Shown here: piece after piece, positions 8,344-19,643 of the stretch
Layout: every line of letters begins with the position of its first letter
Position numbering within the stretch: the stretch's first letter is position 1
NCBI RefSeq assembly: GCF_034096925.1
Contig: NZ_JAWZSQ010000021.1
Coordinates: 1-64,000, forward strand
DNA length: 64,000 bases
Reading direction: 5' to 3'
Source of the DNA: Patulibacter defluvii
Lineage (GTDB): Bacteria > Actinomycetota > Thermoleophilia > Solirubrobacterales > Solirubrobacteraceae
Translations under genes and position numbers: made by a program
The notes under the pieces: generated by a model
Seen by the model: the letters and a program-made list of their open reading frames with translations, nothing else
What the model was told of the DNA's origin: nothing
Databases searched by the model: none

Positions 8344-9363
8344 TCAGCCGCCGATCGCGCTCATCGGCCGCGCCGGCGGGCGGAAGCCGGGGCGGTGGAT
8401 CTCGTGGCCCCACTGCTTGCCGGCGACCGCCTCGCGGACGATCCGCTCCAGCTCGCCGTCGTCGGCGCCGGCCCGCAGCGGCCCGCGGAGGTCGGTCTCG
8501 CCGTGGGCGAAGAGGCAGGTCCGCAGCTGGCCGTCGGCGGTCAGGCGGATCCGGTCGCAGTCGCCGCAGAACGGCTCGCTGACCGAGGCGATGAAGCCGA
8601 CCTCGCCGCCGCCGTCGGCGAAGCGGAAGACGGTCGCGGTCGACGAGGGCGCCCGCTCCAGCGGCTCGACCGGCCAGCGGCGGGCGATGGTCGCGCGCAG
8701 CTCCTCCGCGGTCAGCACGTCCTGCTGGCGCCAGCGGTGGCCGGCGTCGAGCGGCATCACCTCGATGAACCGCAGCTGCAGGTCGTGGGCGCGGGCGAAG
8801 GCCACCAGCTCCAGCGCCTCGTGCTCGACCACGCCGCGCAGCGCGACCGCGTTCAGCTTCACCTGCCGGATCCCCGGCGTGGCCTGGGCGGCGGCGATCC
8901 CCTCCAGCACCCGCGGCAGCAGGTCGCGGCGGGTCAGCTCGGCGAACCGCTGCGGGTCGACGCTGTCGAGCGAGACGTTGATCCGGCTGATCCCGGCCGC
9001 GGCCAGCGCGCCGACGTGCTTGGCCAGCAGCACGCCGTTGGTGGTCAGCGACAGCTCCTCGATCCCGTCGATCGCGGCCAGCCGCGCGACCAGGCCGGCC
9101 AGCCGCGGCCGCACCAGCGGCTCGCCGCCGGTCACCCGCACCGTCCGCACGCCGAGCCCGGCCAGCAGCCGCACCAGCCGCACCGTCTCCTGCTCGTCGA
9201 GCCGCTGCTCGCGCGGGAGCCAGGCCATCTGCTCGTCGGGCAGGCAGTAGCGGCAGCGCAGGTTGCAGACGTCGGTGACCGACAGCCGCAGGTCGCGTGC
9301 GACGCGCCCGAAGCCGTCCGTCAGCGCGGCGGCCGGCGTCGATCGGGAGAGGGCGGTGCCCAT
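8344..9363 (-). CDS. moaA: GTP 3',8-cyclase MoaA
   Basis: MoaA is the radical-SAM enzyme that, with MoaC, turns GTP into cyclic pyranopterin monophosphate, the first step of molybdenum cofactor synthesis. The 339-residue protein has the N-terminal cluster motif C33-x3-C37-x2-C40 (DVCNLRCRYC), the SAM-binding VTGGEPLVR, and the C-terminal second cluster in FCGDCDR with the distal cysteine in LRTC. It ends in the conserved Gly-Gly tail. TAAGGT (9370-9375) starts 12 nt before the ATG. moaC and moaE/moaD are not in the window. Confidence 0.95.
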   Translation of the reverse strand: MGTALSRSTPAAALTDGFGRVARDLRLSVTDVCNLRCRYCLPDEQMAWLPREQRLDEQETVRLVRLLAGLGVRTVRVTGGEPLVRPRLAGLVARLAAIDGIEELSLTTNGVLLAKHVGALAAAGISRINVSLDSVDPQRFAELTRRDLLPRVLEGIAAAQATPGIRQVKLNAVALRGVVEHEALELVAFARAHDLQLRFIEVMPLDAGHRWRQQDVLTAEELRATIARRWPVEPLERAPSSTATVFRFADGGGEVGFIASVSEPFCGDCDRIRLTADGQLRTCLFAHGETDLRGPLRAGADDGELERIVREAVAGKQWGHEIHRPGFRPPARPMSAIGG

Positions 9364-9379
9364 CCCTGCACCTTACGGG

Positions 9380-11641
9380 TCAGTCGGCGGCGGCCCCCAC
9401 CCGTGCGCCGCCGCTGCCGTCCGCGGCCGCCGGGACCACCGGCTCGGCCCGCACCGGGACCGCGGTCAGGTGGGCCATCCCGGCCAGCGGCTCGAGGTCG
9501 GCCGGGTCGCTCGACATCAGCCGGTTGACGTTGACCCCGCCCGGCCGGCCGACCGGCGCGTCCTCGTCGCCGCCGCCGGCCGCGTTCGCCCGCCGCCAGC
9601 CGCCGGTGCCCTTGTGGCCCCAGCCGTGGGGCACGGCGACGACCCCGCGGGCGACCTCGTCGGTGACCAGCGCCGGCAGCTCGATCGCCCCGTGGCGGCT
9701 GGCCAGCCGCACCAGCGCGCCGTCCTCGACCCCGATCGCCGCCGCGTCCTCGGGGTGGATCCGGGCCGCCTGGGTGCGACCGCCGCGGACCAGCAGCGGC
9801 GCGTTGTGCATCCACGAGTTCTCCGACCGCAGCTCGCGCATCCCGATCAGCCGCAGCGGATAGCGGTCGTCGTCGCGGCGGGCCTGGAGCCGGGCCACCT
9901 CGGCCGCGATCGCCGGCGGGTCGAGCCGCACCCGGCCGCCGCGGTGGAGGACGACCCGGCCGAGCACGCCGGCTCGCAGCGCCGGGGCGACGGCGGTCCC
10001 GTGCGGGTGCTGCTCCAGCAGCCGCCGGAGGCTCAGCCCGCCGCGGCGGAGGCCGAAGCGGTCGCCGCCCTCGCCCAGCCGCACCAGCGCGTCGACCAGC
10101 GGCCGCGGGGTCAGGCGTCGTCCGACCAGCCCGAGGCCGCGGCGGACCAGCTCGGTCCCGGCCAGCAGCGGCGAGGCCCGCCACAGCTCGCGCATCAGGT
10201 CGTCGACGATCTCCCACTCCTGGCGGGCCTCGCCGGCGGGCGGCACGACCGCGGCCGTCGCCTGCCGGAACGGGGTCAGGTGGAGGGTCTGGAAGGCGAG
10301 CGGGAAGTCGTCGCGCTCGTACATCGTGGTCGCCGGCAGCACGTAGTCGGCGTGGGCGTTGGTCTCGTTGACGTAGAGGTCGATCGAGACCAGCAGCTCG
10401 AGGTCGTCGAGCGCCGCCTCCAGCTCGTCGCCGTTGGGGACCGACAGCACCGGGTTGCCGGACGAGACCATCAGCGCCCGGATCCGCCCCGGGCCGGGCG
10501 TGGTGATCTCCTTCGCCATCACCGCCGCCGGCTCGGTCCCGAGCACCGACGGCAGCCCGCCGATCCGCGAGCGGTGGCGGTCGGCGCGGTCGATCAGCCG
10601 GTTGAGGACCAGGCCGGCGGCGCGCTCGCCGGGCACGCCGAGGGTCCCGAACATCGAGCCGCCCTCGCGGTCGAGGTTGCCGGCGACCAGGTTGACCGCG
10701 TCGAGCAGGAAGGTCGTCAGCGTGCCGGCCCGGCCGAGGCAGGTGCCGGTGCGGCCGTAGACGGCGGCCCGCTCGGTCCGGGCCAGGTCGCGGGCCAGCG
10801 CCCGCACCTGCGCGGCGGGGACGCCGCTGCGCGCGGCCGTCCGCTCGGGCGCGAACGGGCGGGCCAGCGCCCGCAGGCCGGCGGCGCCGGTGGCCTGGCG
10901 GGCGAGCGCCTGCTCGTCGGCCAGCCGCTCCTCGAACAGCACGTGCAGCAGCGACAGCAGCAGGAAGGCGTCGCCGTCGGGCGCGACCGGCAGCCAGTCG
11001 AAGGCGCGGGCGGTCTCGGTCCGCCGCGGGTCGACGACCACCACCCGGCCGCCGCGCTCGACGATCCCGTGCAGCTGCTCCTTGATCCGCGGGGCGGTCA
11101 TCACGCTGCCGTGGGAGACGAGCGGGTTGGCCCCGATCACCACCAGCAGCTCGCTGCGGCCGAGGTCGGGGACCGGCGCCACGATCGACGAGCCGTAGAG
11201 CAGCCGGCTGGCCACGAAGCGGTTGTTGACGTCCTGCGAGCCGGCCGAGAAGACGTGCGGCGAGCCGAGCGCCTGCATGAACGCCGCCACCCAGAGCGTG
11301 TGGCTGTAGCTGAACGCGCTCGGGTTGCCGAAGTACCAGCCGATCCCGGACGGCCCGTGCTGGCCGTGGATCCGGCGCAGGCGGGCGCCGATGTCGCTGA
11401 TCGCCGTCTCCCAGCTGACCCGCTCGAAGCCGCCGTCGGCCGTCCGCCGCAGCGGGTGGAGGACACGGTCGGGGTCGTTCTGGATCTCGCTGAAGGCGAT
11501 CCCCTTGGGGCAGGCGAAGCCGCGCGACAGCGGATGGTCGCGGTCGGGCCGCAGCCGCACCAGCCGGTCGCCGTCGACCGTCGCCACCATCCCGCAGAGC
11601 GGCTCGCAGATCCGGCAGAACGTGAGCTTGTCCTCGGTCAT
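9380..11641 (-). CDS. Molybdopterin-dependent oxidoreductase, second copy
   Basis: A 753-residue MopB-superfamily enzyme, paralogous to the product of 2057-4243. It has a 4Fe-4S motif (Cys9, Cys12, Cys16, Cys44), the cofactor motifs GANPLVSHGS and VVVDPRRTETA, and a C-terminal dinucleotide-binding domain with LRSENSWMHN and VPHGWGHKG. The presumed Mo-ligand loop is FSAGSQDVNNRF; an Asp is kept at the same place as in the paralogue. There is no signal peptide and no partner subunit. Unlike most neighbours it has a leader of about 100 nt and a Shine-Dalgarno GGAGA, with a palindrome in the leader. The substrate is unknown. Confidence 0.88.
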   Translation of the reverse strand: MTEDKLTFCRICEPLCGMVATVDGDRLVRLRPDRDHPLSRGFACPKGIAFSEIQNDPDRVLHPLRRTADGGFERVSWETAISDIGARLRRIHGQHGPSGIGWYFGNPSAFSYSHTLWVAAFMQALGSPHVFSAGSQDVNNRFVASRLLYGSSIVAPVPDLGRSELLVVIGANPLVSHGSVMTAPRIKEQLHGIVERGGRVVVVDPRRTETARAFDWLPVAPDGDAFLLLSLLHVLFEERLADEQALARQATGAAGLRALARPFAPERTAARSGVPAAQVRALARDLARTERAAVYGRTGTCLGRAGTLTTFLLDAVNLVAGNLDREGGSMFGTLGVPGERAAGLVLNRLIDRADRHRSRIGGLPSVLGTEPAAVMAKEITTPGPGRIRALMVSSGNPVLSVPNGDELEAALDDLELLVSIDLYVNETNAHADYVLPATTMYERDDFPLAFQTLHLTPFRQATAAVVPPAGEARQEWEIVDDLMRELWRASPLLAGTELVRRGLGLVGRRLTPRPLVDALVRLGEGGDRFGLRRGGLSLRRLLEQHPHGTAVAPALRAGVLGRVVLHRGGRVRLDPPAIAAEVARLQARRDDDRYPLRLIGMRELRSENSWMHNAPLLVRGGRTQAARIHPEDAAAIGVEDGALVRLASRHGAIELPALVTDEVARGVVAVPHGWGHKGTGGWRRANAAGGGDEDAPVGRPGGVNVNRLMSSDPADLEPLAGMAHLTAVPVRAEPVVPAAADGSGGARVGAAAD

Positions 11642-11671
11642 CCCGCTCTCCTGTCCCCCGCGCCCGACCCC

Positions 11672-11752
11672 GGCTCGTGGTCAACGAGCCGCGGCCGGGC
11701 GGGTTCCCTCCGCAACCGTGCGAGACGACGTGACGCCTCACGTACCACCATA
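11672..11752 (-). promoter_or_regulatory. Leader and promoter region of second oxidoreductase
   Basis: On the minus strand a -10-like TATGGT (11747-11752) lies about 106 nt before the ATG at 11641. The leader holds a palindrome ACGTGA-N4-TCACGT (11728-11743) that would sit right at the transcription start, and a hairpin GGCTCGT-N5-ACGAGCC (11672-11690) closer to the gene. The palindrome looks like a dimeric operator; the hairpin may be structural. I do not recognise a known molybdenum-cofactor riboswitch. Confidence 0.4.
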
Positions 11753-11772
11753 GTTCGCCGTGGGGCTCCCGC

Positions 11773-13368
11773 TCAACCCAGGTCGCGCCGCCGCAGGCCG
11801 AGCAGGCCGGCGACGGTCAGCGCGACGGCGACCGCCGCCAGGCCGATCAGCGCCGCGACCGACACCGTCCCGCCCGGCAGCGACGGCGCGTGATGGAACG
11901 GCGACAGGTCCAGGATCCACCCCGGCAGCCGCAGCGCGGGACCGAGCAGCGACAGCAGCGCGAACGCCCCGACGGCGCCCCACGCCGCCGCCGACCAGGC
12001 CGGCCGCAGCCCGAGCAACGCGACGGCCAGCGCGACCGGCACCGCCGCGGCCGGCGTCTGGGCCAGCGCCGCCCCCAGCATCCGCGGCAGCTGGCGGCCG
12101 AGGTCGCCGTGGAGCCCGAACGCGAGCCCGGCGGCGAGCCCGGTCAGCAGCAGCAGGCCGACGACGACCGCCGCGGCGAGGACGAGCTGGGCGCCCGCCC
12201 ACCGCAGCCGCCCGACCGCGGTCGCCAGCAGCGGCTCGACGCGGCCGGCGGTCTCGTCGCCGCGCAGCCGCAGCACCGCCTGGACGCCGGCCAGCGCGGC
12301 CAGGATCGCGGCGATCCCGACCGTCATCGCCAGGAACGCGTCGTCGAGTCCCGCCTGGCCGCCGATCCGCTCGATCGCCGACCGCAGCGCGTCGCTGCTG
12401 CCGACCAGGTCGTCGAGCCCGCTGGCGACGCCGCCGAGCGTCGCCCCGAGCACCCCCGCGGCCAGCATCCAGCCGGCGACCGCGCCCCGCTGCTGCCGCC
12501 AGTCGAGGACCAGCGGCCCGCGCAGCCGGGGCGCGGCGCGAGCCGATCCCGGGCGCGGCGGCCAGAGCCCGGCCCCGAGGTCGCGGCGACGGCCGAGCGC
12601 CCGCGCGAGCACCAGCAGCGCCGCGGCCAGCGCCAGGCCCAGCAGCAGCGGCCACCAGCGGTCGGCGGCGAACGGGCGGGTCTGCTGGCTCCAGCCGATC
12701 GGCGACAGCCAGCTGGGCCAGGCCGGTCCGCCGTCGCCGGACGCGTCGCCGACGGCCCGCAGCAGGAACGACGCCCCGAGGACGCCGATCGCGATCCCGT
12801 TCGCCGTCCGCGCGCTCTCGACCAGCTGGGCGGCAACCGCGGCGACCGCCGCGAAGACCCAGCCACCGACCGCGACCGCGGCGGCGAACAGCAGCGCGCC
12901 GCCGGCCGCCTCGCCGAGCACCAGCAGTCCGATCGCGTCGAGCAGCCCGACGGCGAGCACCGCCGCGCCGGTGATCGCGAGCGCCGCGACCAGCGGCGCC
13001 TGGCGGCCGACGACCGCCGCCCCGACCAGCTCGGCCCGGCCGCGCTCCTCCTCGGCGCGGGTGTGGCGGACGACGGCGAGGATCGCCATCAGGCCGACGA
13101 TCAGGACCGAGAGCCCGACCATCCGCCACGCCACCAGCCCGCCGACGCTGTCGTCGTAGACGCGGCCGTAGAGGACGAGGATCGCCCCGGTCTCGTCGGC
13201 GCCGGCGGCGAAGCGGGCGCGGGCGGCGGCGGTGTCGTAGAGCCCGGCGTAGGAGACCGCCGTCGAGACCACCGACGCGACCACCGCGTAGACCCAGACC
13301 GGCAGCTGGATCCGGTCGCGGCGGGCGGCGATCCGCAGCAGCGTGGCGGTGCCGGCGAGCGCGCTCAT
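11773..13368 (-). CDS. ABC transporter permease, ABC-2 exporter type
   Basis: A 531-residue membrane protein with about 12 hydrophobic segments in two halves, resembling the actinobacterial permeases labelled 'exporter of polyketide antibiotics'. It forms the channel for the ATPase encoded just upstream. The start at ATG 13368 overlaps the ATPase stop by 4 nt (ATGA), indicating coupled translation. It opens with MSALAGTATLLRIAARRDR. The transported compound is unknown; resistance to a drug or toxic metabolite is plausible given the dedicated divergent regulator. Confidence 0.85.
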   Translation of the reverse strand: MSALAGTATLLRIAARRDRIQLPVWVYAVVASVVSTAVSYAGLYDTAAARARFAAGADETGAILVLYGRVYDDSVGGLVAWRMVGLSVLIVGLMAILAVVRHTRAEEERGRAELVGAAVVGRQAPLVAALAITGAAVLAVGLLDAIGLLVLGEAAGGALLFAAAVAVGGWVFAAVAAVAAQLVESARTANGIAIGVLGASFLLRAVGDASGDGGPAWPSWLSPIGWSQQTRPFAADRWWPLLLGLALAAALLVLARALGRRRDLGAGLWPPRPGSARAAPRLRGPLVLDWRQQRGAVAGWMLAAGVLGATLGGVASGLDDLVGSSDALRSAIERIGGQAGLDDAFLAMTVGIAAILAALAGVQAVLRLRGDETAGRVEPLLATAVGRLRWAGAQLVLAAAVVVGLLLLTGLAAGLAFGLHGDLGRQLPRMLGAALAQTPAAAVPVALAVALLGLRPAWSAAAWGAVGAFALLSLLGPALRLPGWILDLSPFHHAPSLPGGTVSVAALIGLAAVAVALTVAGLLGLRRRDLG

Positions 13369-14264
13369 CGGGCCGCCGGATCCTGCTCGTAGTGGCGCAG
13401 GAACAGTTCCTCCAGCGTCGGCGGGCGGCTGACCAGCGTGCGGACGCCGACCGCGGTCAGCCGTCCCAGCAGCGCGCCGAGCGCCGGCGTGTCGACCTGG
13501 CAGCGGACCCGCGCCCCGTCGACCCGCAGGTCGTGGATCCCGGGCGCCGCGGCCAGCTCGGCGGGCGGCGGCGCGGCCAGCTCGGCGTCGATCGAGGTCC
13601 GGGTCAGGTGCCGCAGCTCGGCCAGCGTGCCGTGCTCGACGGTCCGCCCGTCGCGGACGATGCTGACCCGGTCGCAGAGCGCCTCGACCTCGCTGAGGAT
13701 GTGGCTGGAGAGCAGCACCGTCCGCCCCCGCTCCCGCTCCTCGGCGACCTGCTCGCGGAAGACCTCCTCCATCAGCGGGTCGAGGCCGGAGGTCGGCTCG
13801 TCGAGCAGCAGCAGCTCGGCGTCGGACGCGAACGCGGTCACCAGCGCGACCTTCTGGCGGTTGCCCTTCGAGTAGCCGCGGCCCTTCTTGGTCGGGTCGA
13901 GCGCGAACCGCTCGATCAGCGTCGACCGCCGCCGCTCGTCGAGGCCGCCGCGGAGCCGGCCGAGCAGGTCGATCGTCTCGCCGCCGGAGAGGTTGGGCCA
14001 GAGCGTGACGTCGCCGGGCACGTAGGCCAGCCGCCGGTGGAGGCGGGTGGCGTCGCGCCAGGGATCGCCGCCGAGCAGCTCCATCCGGCCCCCGTCGGCC
14101 CGCAGCAGCCCGAGCAGCAGCCGCAGCGTGGTCGACTTGCCGGCCCCGTTCGGTCCGAGGAACCCGTGGACCTCGCCGCGGGCCACGCGCAGGTCGAGGC
14201 CGTCGAGCGCCTGGGTGCGGCCGAACGCCTTGCGCAGGCCCTCGACCACGATCGCGTCGGTCAT
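13365..14264 (-). CDS. ABC transporter ATP-binding protein
   Basis: A 299-residue ATPase with Walker A GPNGAGKST, the signature YSKGNRQKVAL and Walker B LLLLDEPTSGLDP, followed by a C-terminal regulatory extension typical of ABC-2 drug or antibiotic exporters. It pairs with the permease at 11773-13368. On the minus strand TTCAGA (14295-14300), a 17-nt spacer and TATCGT (14272-14277) form a promoter whose -10 starts 13 nt before ATG 14264, so the mRNA should be leaderless. The -35 is one arm of a palindromic operator shared with the divergent GbsR/MarR gene. Confidence 0.92.
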   Translation of the reverse strand: MTDAIVVEGLRKAFGRTQALDGLDLRVARGEVHGFLGPNGAGKSTTLRLLLGLLRADGGRMELLGGDPWRDATRLHRRLAYVPGDVTLWPNLSGGETIDLLGRLRGGLDERRRSTLIERFALDPTKKGRGYSKGNRQKVALVTAFASDAELLLLDEPTSGLDPLMEEVFREQVAEERERGRTVLLSSHILSEVEALCDRVSIVRDGRTVEHGTLAELRHLTRTSIDAELAAPPPAELAAAPGIHDLRVDGARVRCQVDTPALGALLGRLTAVGVRTLVSRPPTLEELFLRHYEQDPAAR

Positions 14265-14284
14265 GGTCGCGACGATACATCAGA

Positions 14285-14300
14285 TTCAGAACTTTCTGAA
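14285..14300. promoter_or_regulatory. Palindromic operator between ABC exporter and GbsR/MarR gene
   Basis: TTCAGA-ACTT-TCTGAA is a perfect 6-bp inverted repeat with a 4-nt spacer in the 62-nt divergent intergenic region. One arm overlaps the -35 of the ABC operon. On the other side TACGAT (14315-14320) starts 12 nt before the regulator's GTG. The position fits a repressor that controls both itself and the exporter. The spacer ACTT and the outer TTC/GAA are the same as in the palindrome at 22077-22092. Confidence 0.7.
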
Positions 14301-14326
14301 ACTTCAAGAGACAGTACGATCGGCCG

Positions 14327-14824
14327 GTGCCCCGCTCGACCCCCCGGCGCGACGACGACCCGCCCCGCGACGAGGAGGCCGTCGCCCGCTTCGTCGAGCG
14401 GTTCGCCGCCGCGCTGGTCGAGTCGGGCATGCAGCGGATGCCGGCGCGGGTCTTCGGGGCGATCCTCTCCAGCCCCGACGGGCGGCTGACCGCCGCCGAG
14501 CTGGCCGAGCGGCTGCGCACCAGCGCGGCCTCGATCTCCGGCGCCGTCCGCTACCTGGAGCAGGTGCGGCTGGTCGTCCGCGAGCGCGAGCCCGGCTCCC
14601 GCCGCGACGTCTTCGTGGTCCACGACGACGCCTGGTACGAGGCGTCGGTCCGCCGCGACGAGCAGCTGCGGCGGTGGGTCGAGGTGCTCGCCGACGGCGT
14701 CGGCGCCGTTGGCCCCGACAGCGCCGCCGGCGCCCGGCTGCGCGAGACGCAGGAGTTCTTCGCCTTCGCCGTCGCCGAGCTGCCGCGGATGCTGGAGCGC
14801 TGGCGCGCCACCCGCGACGGCTGA
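14327..14824 (+). CDS. GbsR/MarR family transcriptional regulator
   Basis: A 165-residue winged-helix regulator. The DNA-binding part reads RMPARVFGAILSSPDG, then LTAAELAERL, and SAASISGAVRYLEQ, which is typical of the GbsR-like subgroup of MarR proteins often paired with drug exporters. The C-terminal helices probably mediate dimerisation. GTG 14327 is supported by TACGAT starting 12 nt upstream. It is divergent from the ABC exporter and most likely represses it through the palindrome at 14285-14300. The ligand is unknown. Confidence 0.88.
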   Translation: MPRSTPRRDDDPPRDEEAVARFVERFAAALVESGMQRMPARVFGAILSSPDGRLTAAELAERLRTSAASISGAVRYLEQVRLVVREREPGSRRDVFVVHDDAWYEASVRRDEQLRRWVEVLADGVGAVGPDSAAGARLRETQEFFAFAVAELPRMLERWRATRDG

Positions 14825-14831
14825 CGCGGCC

Positions 14832-14855
14832 GCGCCCCTGAAATTGGGGGGGCGC
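14832..14855 (+). terminator. Hairpin after the GbsR/MarR gene
   Basis: GCGCCCC and GGGGCGC form a 7-bp GC stem around a 10-nt loop just 8 nt after the regulator stop. No U-tract follows, as is common in actinobacterial terminators. Confidence 0.5.
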
Positions 14856-14872
14856 ACTTCACCGGCCTGGCG

Positions 14873-14909
14873 GGTCTTTCTCCTGATGGACGAAAACCAG
14901 GAGGAGACC
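14873..14909 (+). promoter_or_regulatory. Hairpin that covers the uma2 ribosome binding site
   Basis: The strong Shine-Dalgarno AGGAGGAG (14899-14906), 7 nt before the uma2 ATG, lies in the 3' arm of an 11-bp stem. GGTCT (14873-14877) pairs with AGACC (14905-14909), and CTCCTG (14880-14885) pairs with CAGGAG (14898-14903), with small bulges and a 12-nt loop. If formed in the mRNA this would limit translation of uma2. Confidence 0.45.
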
Positions 14910-14913
14910 TACG

Positions 14914-15486
14914 ATGACGGGCATGACCGCGATCGCCCCGCAGCGGATCACCGCGGAGCAGTTCCTGGCGATGCCGGCACCGGCGGACGGCCGGCGCCGC
15001 GAGCTGATCGAGGGTGAGGTGGTCGTCCTCACCCAGCCGAAGCCGCTGCACCAGCTGGCGCTGCTCAACCTCGTCTTCGCGATCAAGGGCTGGACGGCCG
15101 CCGCACCGGACCGCGGCTTCGTCACGCTGCCGATCGACACCGGCGTCGACCAGTGGAACGTGCTGGCGCCCGACCTCCAGTGGTACGCCGCCGACCGCGA
15201 GCTGCCGCCGCTCGAGCGCGGACCGTGGCCGCTCGGCGACCTGGTGGTCGAGGTCCGCAGCCCCTCCACCTGGGCGCGCGACGTCGGCGTCAAGCGGCAG
15301 GTCTACGAGCGCTCGGGCGCGGCGGAGCTGTGGCTGGTCGATCCGCCCTCGGCCAGCGTCCTGGCCCTGCGGCGGAGCGGCGACGGGACCGCCTTCGACC
15401 CGCCGGTCGCGATCGGCGGCGACCAGCCGCTGACCAGCCCGCTGCTGCCCGGCTTCGCGGTCGCCGCCTCCGCGCTCTTCCGCTGA
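14914..15486 (+). CDS. Uma2 family endonuclease-like protein
   Basis: A 190-residue protein of the Uma2 (DUF820) family, which has a PD-(D/E)XK nuclease fold and occurs in many copies in some actinobacteria and cyanobacteria. The family pattern is clear: ITAEQFLAMP at the start, LIEGEVVV, then the probable active-site residues in APDLQWY, VVEVRSPST and VKRQVYERSG, and the AELWLVDP strand. Its biological role is not established. It has a strong Shine-Dalgarno inside a hairpin and no visible partner gene. Confidence 0.85.
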   Translation: MTGMTAIAPQRITAEQFLAMPAPADGRRRELIEGEVVVLTQPKPLHQLALLNLVFAIKGWTAAAPDRGFVTLPIDTGVDQWNVLAPDLQWYAADRELPPLERGPWPLGDLVVEVRSPSTWARDVGVKRQVYERSGAAELWLVDPPSASVLALRRSGDGTAFDPPVAIGGDQPLTSPLLPGFAVAASALFR

Positions 15487-15534
15487 GGCCGGATCGAGAC
15501 GGCGGCGGCCCCGGTCGCCCGGGGCCGCGGTCGC

Positions 15535-18150
<2,616 letters not shown>

Positions 18151-18275
18151 GGGCGACCTTCGGGAGTCAGGAGGACGCGGACGGCCTCCGGGGGATGCAC
18201 GAGACAGCGTGACGGACCGGGCGACGTTCGGGAAGCCCGATCGGCGCCTGCTACATCTGCGTCACTTGGACTTAG

Positions 18276-18304
18276 ATTTTGCGGGATGACTGAACTCATG
18301 TCAA
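18276..18304 (-). promoter_or_regulatory. clpB: Candidate clpB heat-shock promoter with HspR-box-like repeat
   Basis: On the minus strand TTGACA (18299-18304), a 17-nt spacer and CAAAAT (18276-18281) form a good promoter. TGAC-N9-GTCA (18287-18303) overlaps the -35 and keeps the TGA-N11-TCA geometry of the actinobacterial HspR box (CTTGAGT-N7-ACTCAAG), matching 9 of 14 consensus bases. The rest of the gap 18151-18392 shows nothing else I recognise. Confidence 0.4.
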
Positions 18305-18392
18305 GCGATCCGCTGCACGAGCGCGTGCGCGGACGGCAAGACCGGCTGCAGGAGCAAGGGGCCGGCCGCCGGGCCCCCAACCCAGACGGTCG

Positions 18393-19643
18393 ATGGCCCC
18401 TCCCCGTCCCCGTCCCCGTCGTCCCGCCCCCGACCCGCGCCGCGCCCGCCGCGACGCCGCCGCCCGTCGGCGGGCCGCGGTCCGCCGCCGCAGCGCGATC
18501 GCGATCCTGCTGCTGGCGGCGGTGGTGCTGGCGCTGCGGGCCGCCTCGCAGGGCGATCCCGGTGCGCCCGGCGCCGTCGCCGGGGCCCGCGCCGCCGCCC
18601 CGAAGCGGCCGGCGCCGCCGATCGAGATCGCCTGGGTCGGCGACACCACGCTCGGGTCGAGCCGTGGCCTGCCGCCCGCGAACGCCAGCACGATGCTGGC
18701 CGGCGTCCAGGGCCAGCTCGGCGGCGACCTGGTGCTCGGCAACCTCGAGGGCACCTTCGGCACCGGCGGCGCCACCAAGTGCCCGGCGACGACCAAGTCC
18801 GCCACCTGCTTCGCCTTCCAGGCCCCGCCCCAGAACGCCGCCGCGCTGCGGGCGGCCGGCTTCGACCTGGTCAGCCTGGCCAACAACCACGCCTGGGACG
18901 CCGGCGGCGCCGGGATGGCCCAGACGACCCGCGCGCTCGACGCGGCCGGCGTCCGCTACAACGGCCGCCCGGGCGAGATCACGCTCCTGCGGACCCGCGG
19001 GCGGACGGTCGCCGTGGTCGGCTTCGCCGCCTATCCGTGGGCGTCGCCGATCAACGACCCGGCGGCGATCCGCAGCTTCGTCGGCGAGGCGGCGGCCAAG
19101 GCCGACACCGTCGTCGTGACCTTCCACGCCGGGGCCGAGGGCGCCGGCGCCCAGCGGACCCCGGCCGGGATGGAGACCGCCTACGGCGAGCAGCGGGGCG
19201 ACGTCCGCGCCTTCGCCCGGACCGCGATCGACGCCGGCGCCGACCTGGTGCTCGGCGCCGGGCCGCACGTGCTGCGGGGGATGGAGGTCTACCGCGACCG
19301 GCTGATCGCCTACTCGCTGGGCAACTTCGCCGGCTACGACAACTTCTCGGTCCACGGCCCGATGGCGCTGAGCGGGATCCTGCGGGTGCGGCTGGCGCCC
19401 GACGGACGCGCGATCGGCGGCCGGCTGGTGCCGCTGCGGCTGGTCGGCAAGGGCCTGCCCGAGCCCGACCCGGCGCGGATCGCGATCGACCGCGTGGCCT
19501 CGCTCTCGGCCGCCGACTTCGGCGCCGCCGCGGTTCCGATCGATCCCGAGGGCCGGCTGCTCGGCGACGCCCGCGGCCACGTCGACCCGACCACCACCGT
19601 CGACCCGCCGGCGGCGACGACCAGCGGATCGCCGGCGCGATGA
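18393..19643 (+). CDS. CapA family protein (PgsA-like metallophosphatase fold)
   Basis: A 416-residue protein of the CapA/PgsA family, named for poly-gamma-glutamate capsule production but widespread with unclear roles. An Arg-rich N-terminus leads to one membrane segment (AIAILLLAAVVLALRA, about residues 35-50), so the catalytic domain should be outside. The metallophosphatase-like motifs are WVGDTTLG, GNLEGT, SLANNHAWDAG, VTFHAGAE and AGPHVLRGME, with NFAG near the end. ATG 18393 is preceded by no clear Shine-Dalgarno. Its stop overlaps the next gene's start (ATGA), so it is coupled to the PAP2 phosphatase. No capsule ligase genes are near. Confidence 0.85.
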   Translation: MAPPRPRPRRPAPDPRRARRDAAARRRAAVRRRSAIAILLLAAVVLALRAASQGDPGAPGAVAGARAAAPKRPAPPIEIAWVGDTTLGSSRGLPPANASTMLAGVQGQLGGDLVLGNLEGTFGTGGATKCPATTKSATCFAFQAPPQNAAALRAAGFDLVSLANNHAWDAGGAGMAQTTRALDAAGVRYNGRPGEITLLRTRGRTVAVVGFAAYPWASPINDPAAIRSFVGEAAAKADTVVVTFHAGAEGAGAQRTPAGMETAYGEQRGDVRAFARTAIDAGADLVLGAGPHVLRGMEVYRDRLIAYSLGNFAGYDNFSVHGPMALSGILRVRLAPDGRAIGGRLVPLRLVGKGLPEPDPARIAIDRVASLSAADFGAAAVPIDPEGRLLGDARGHVDPTTTVDPPAATTSGSPAR

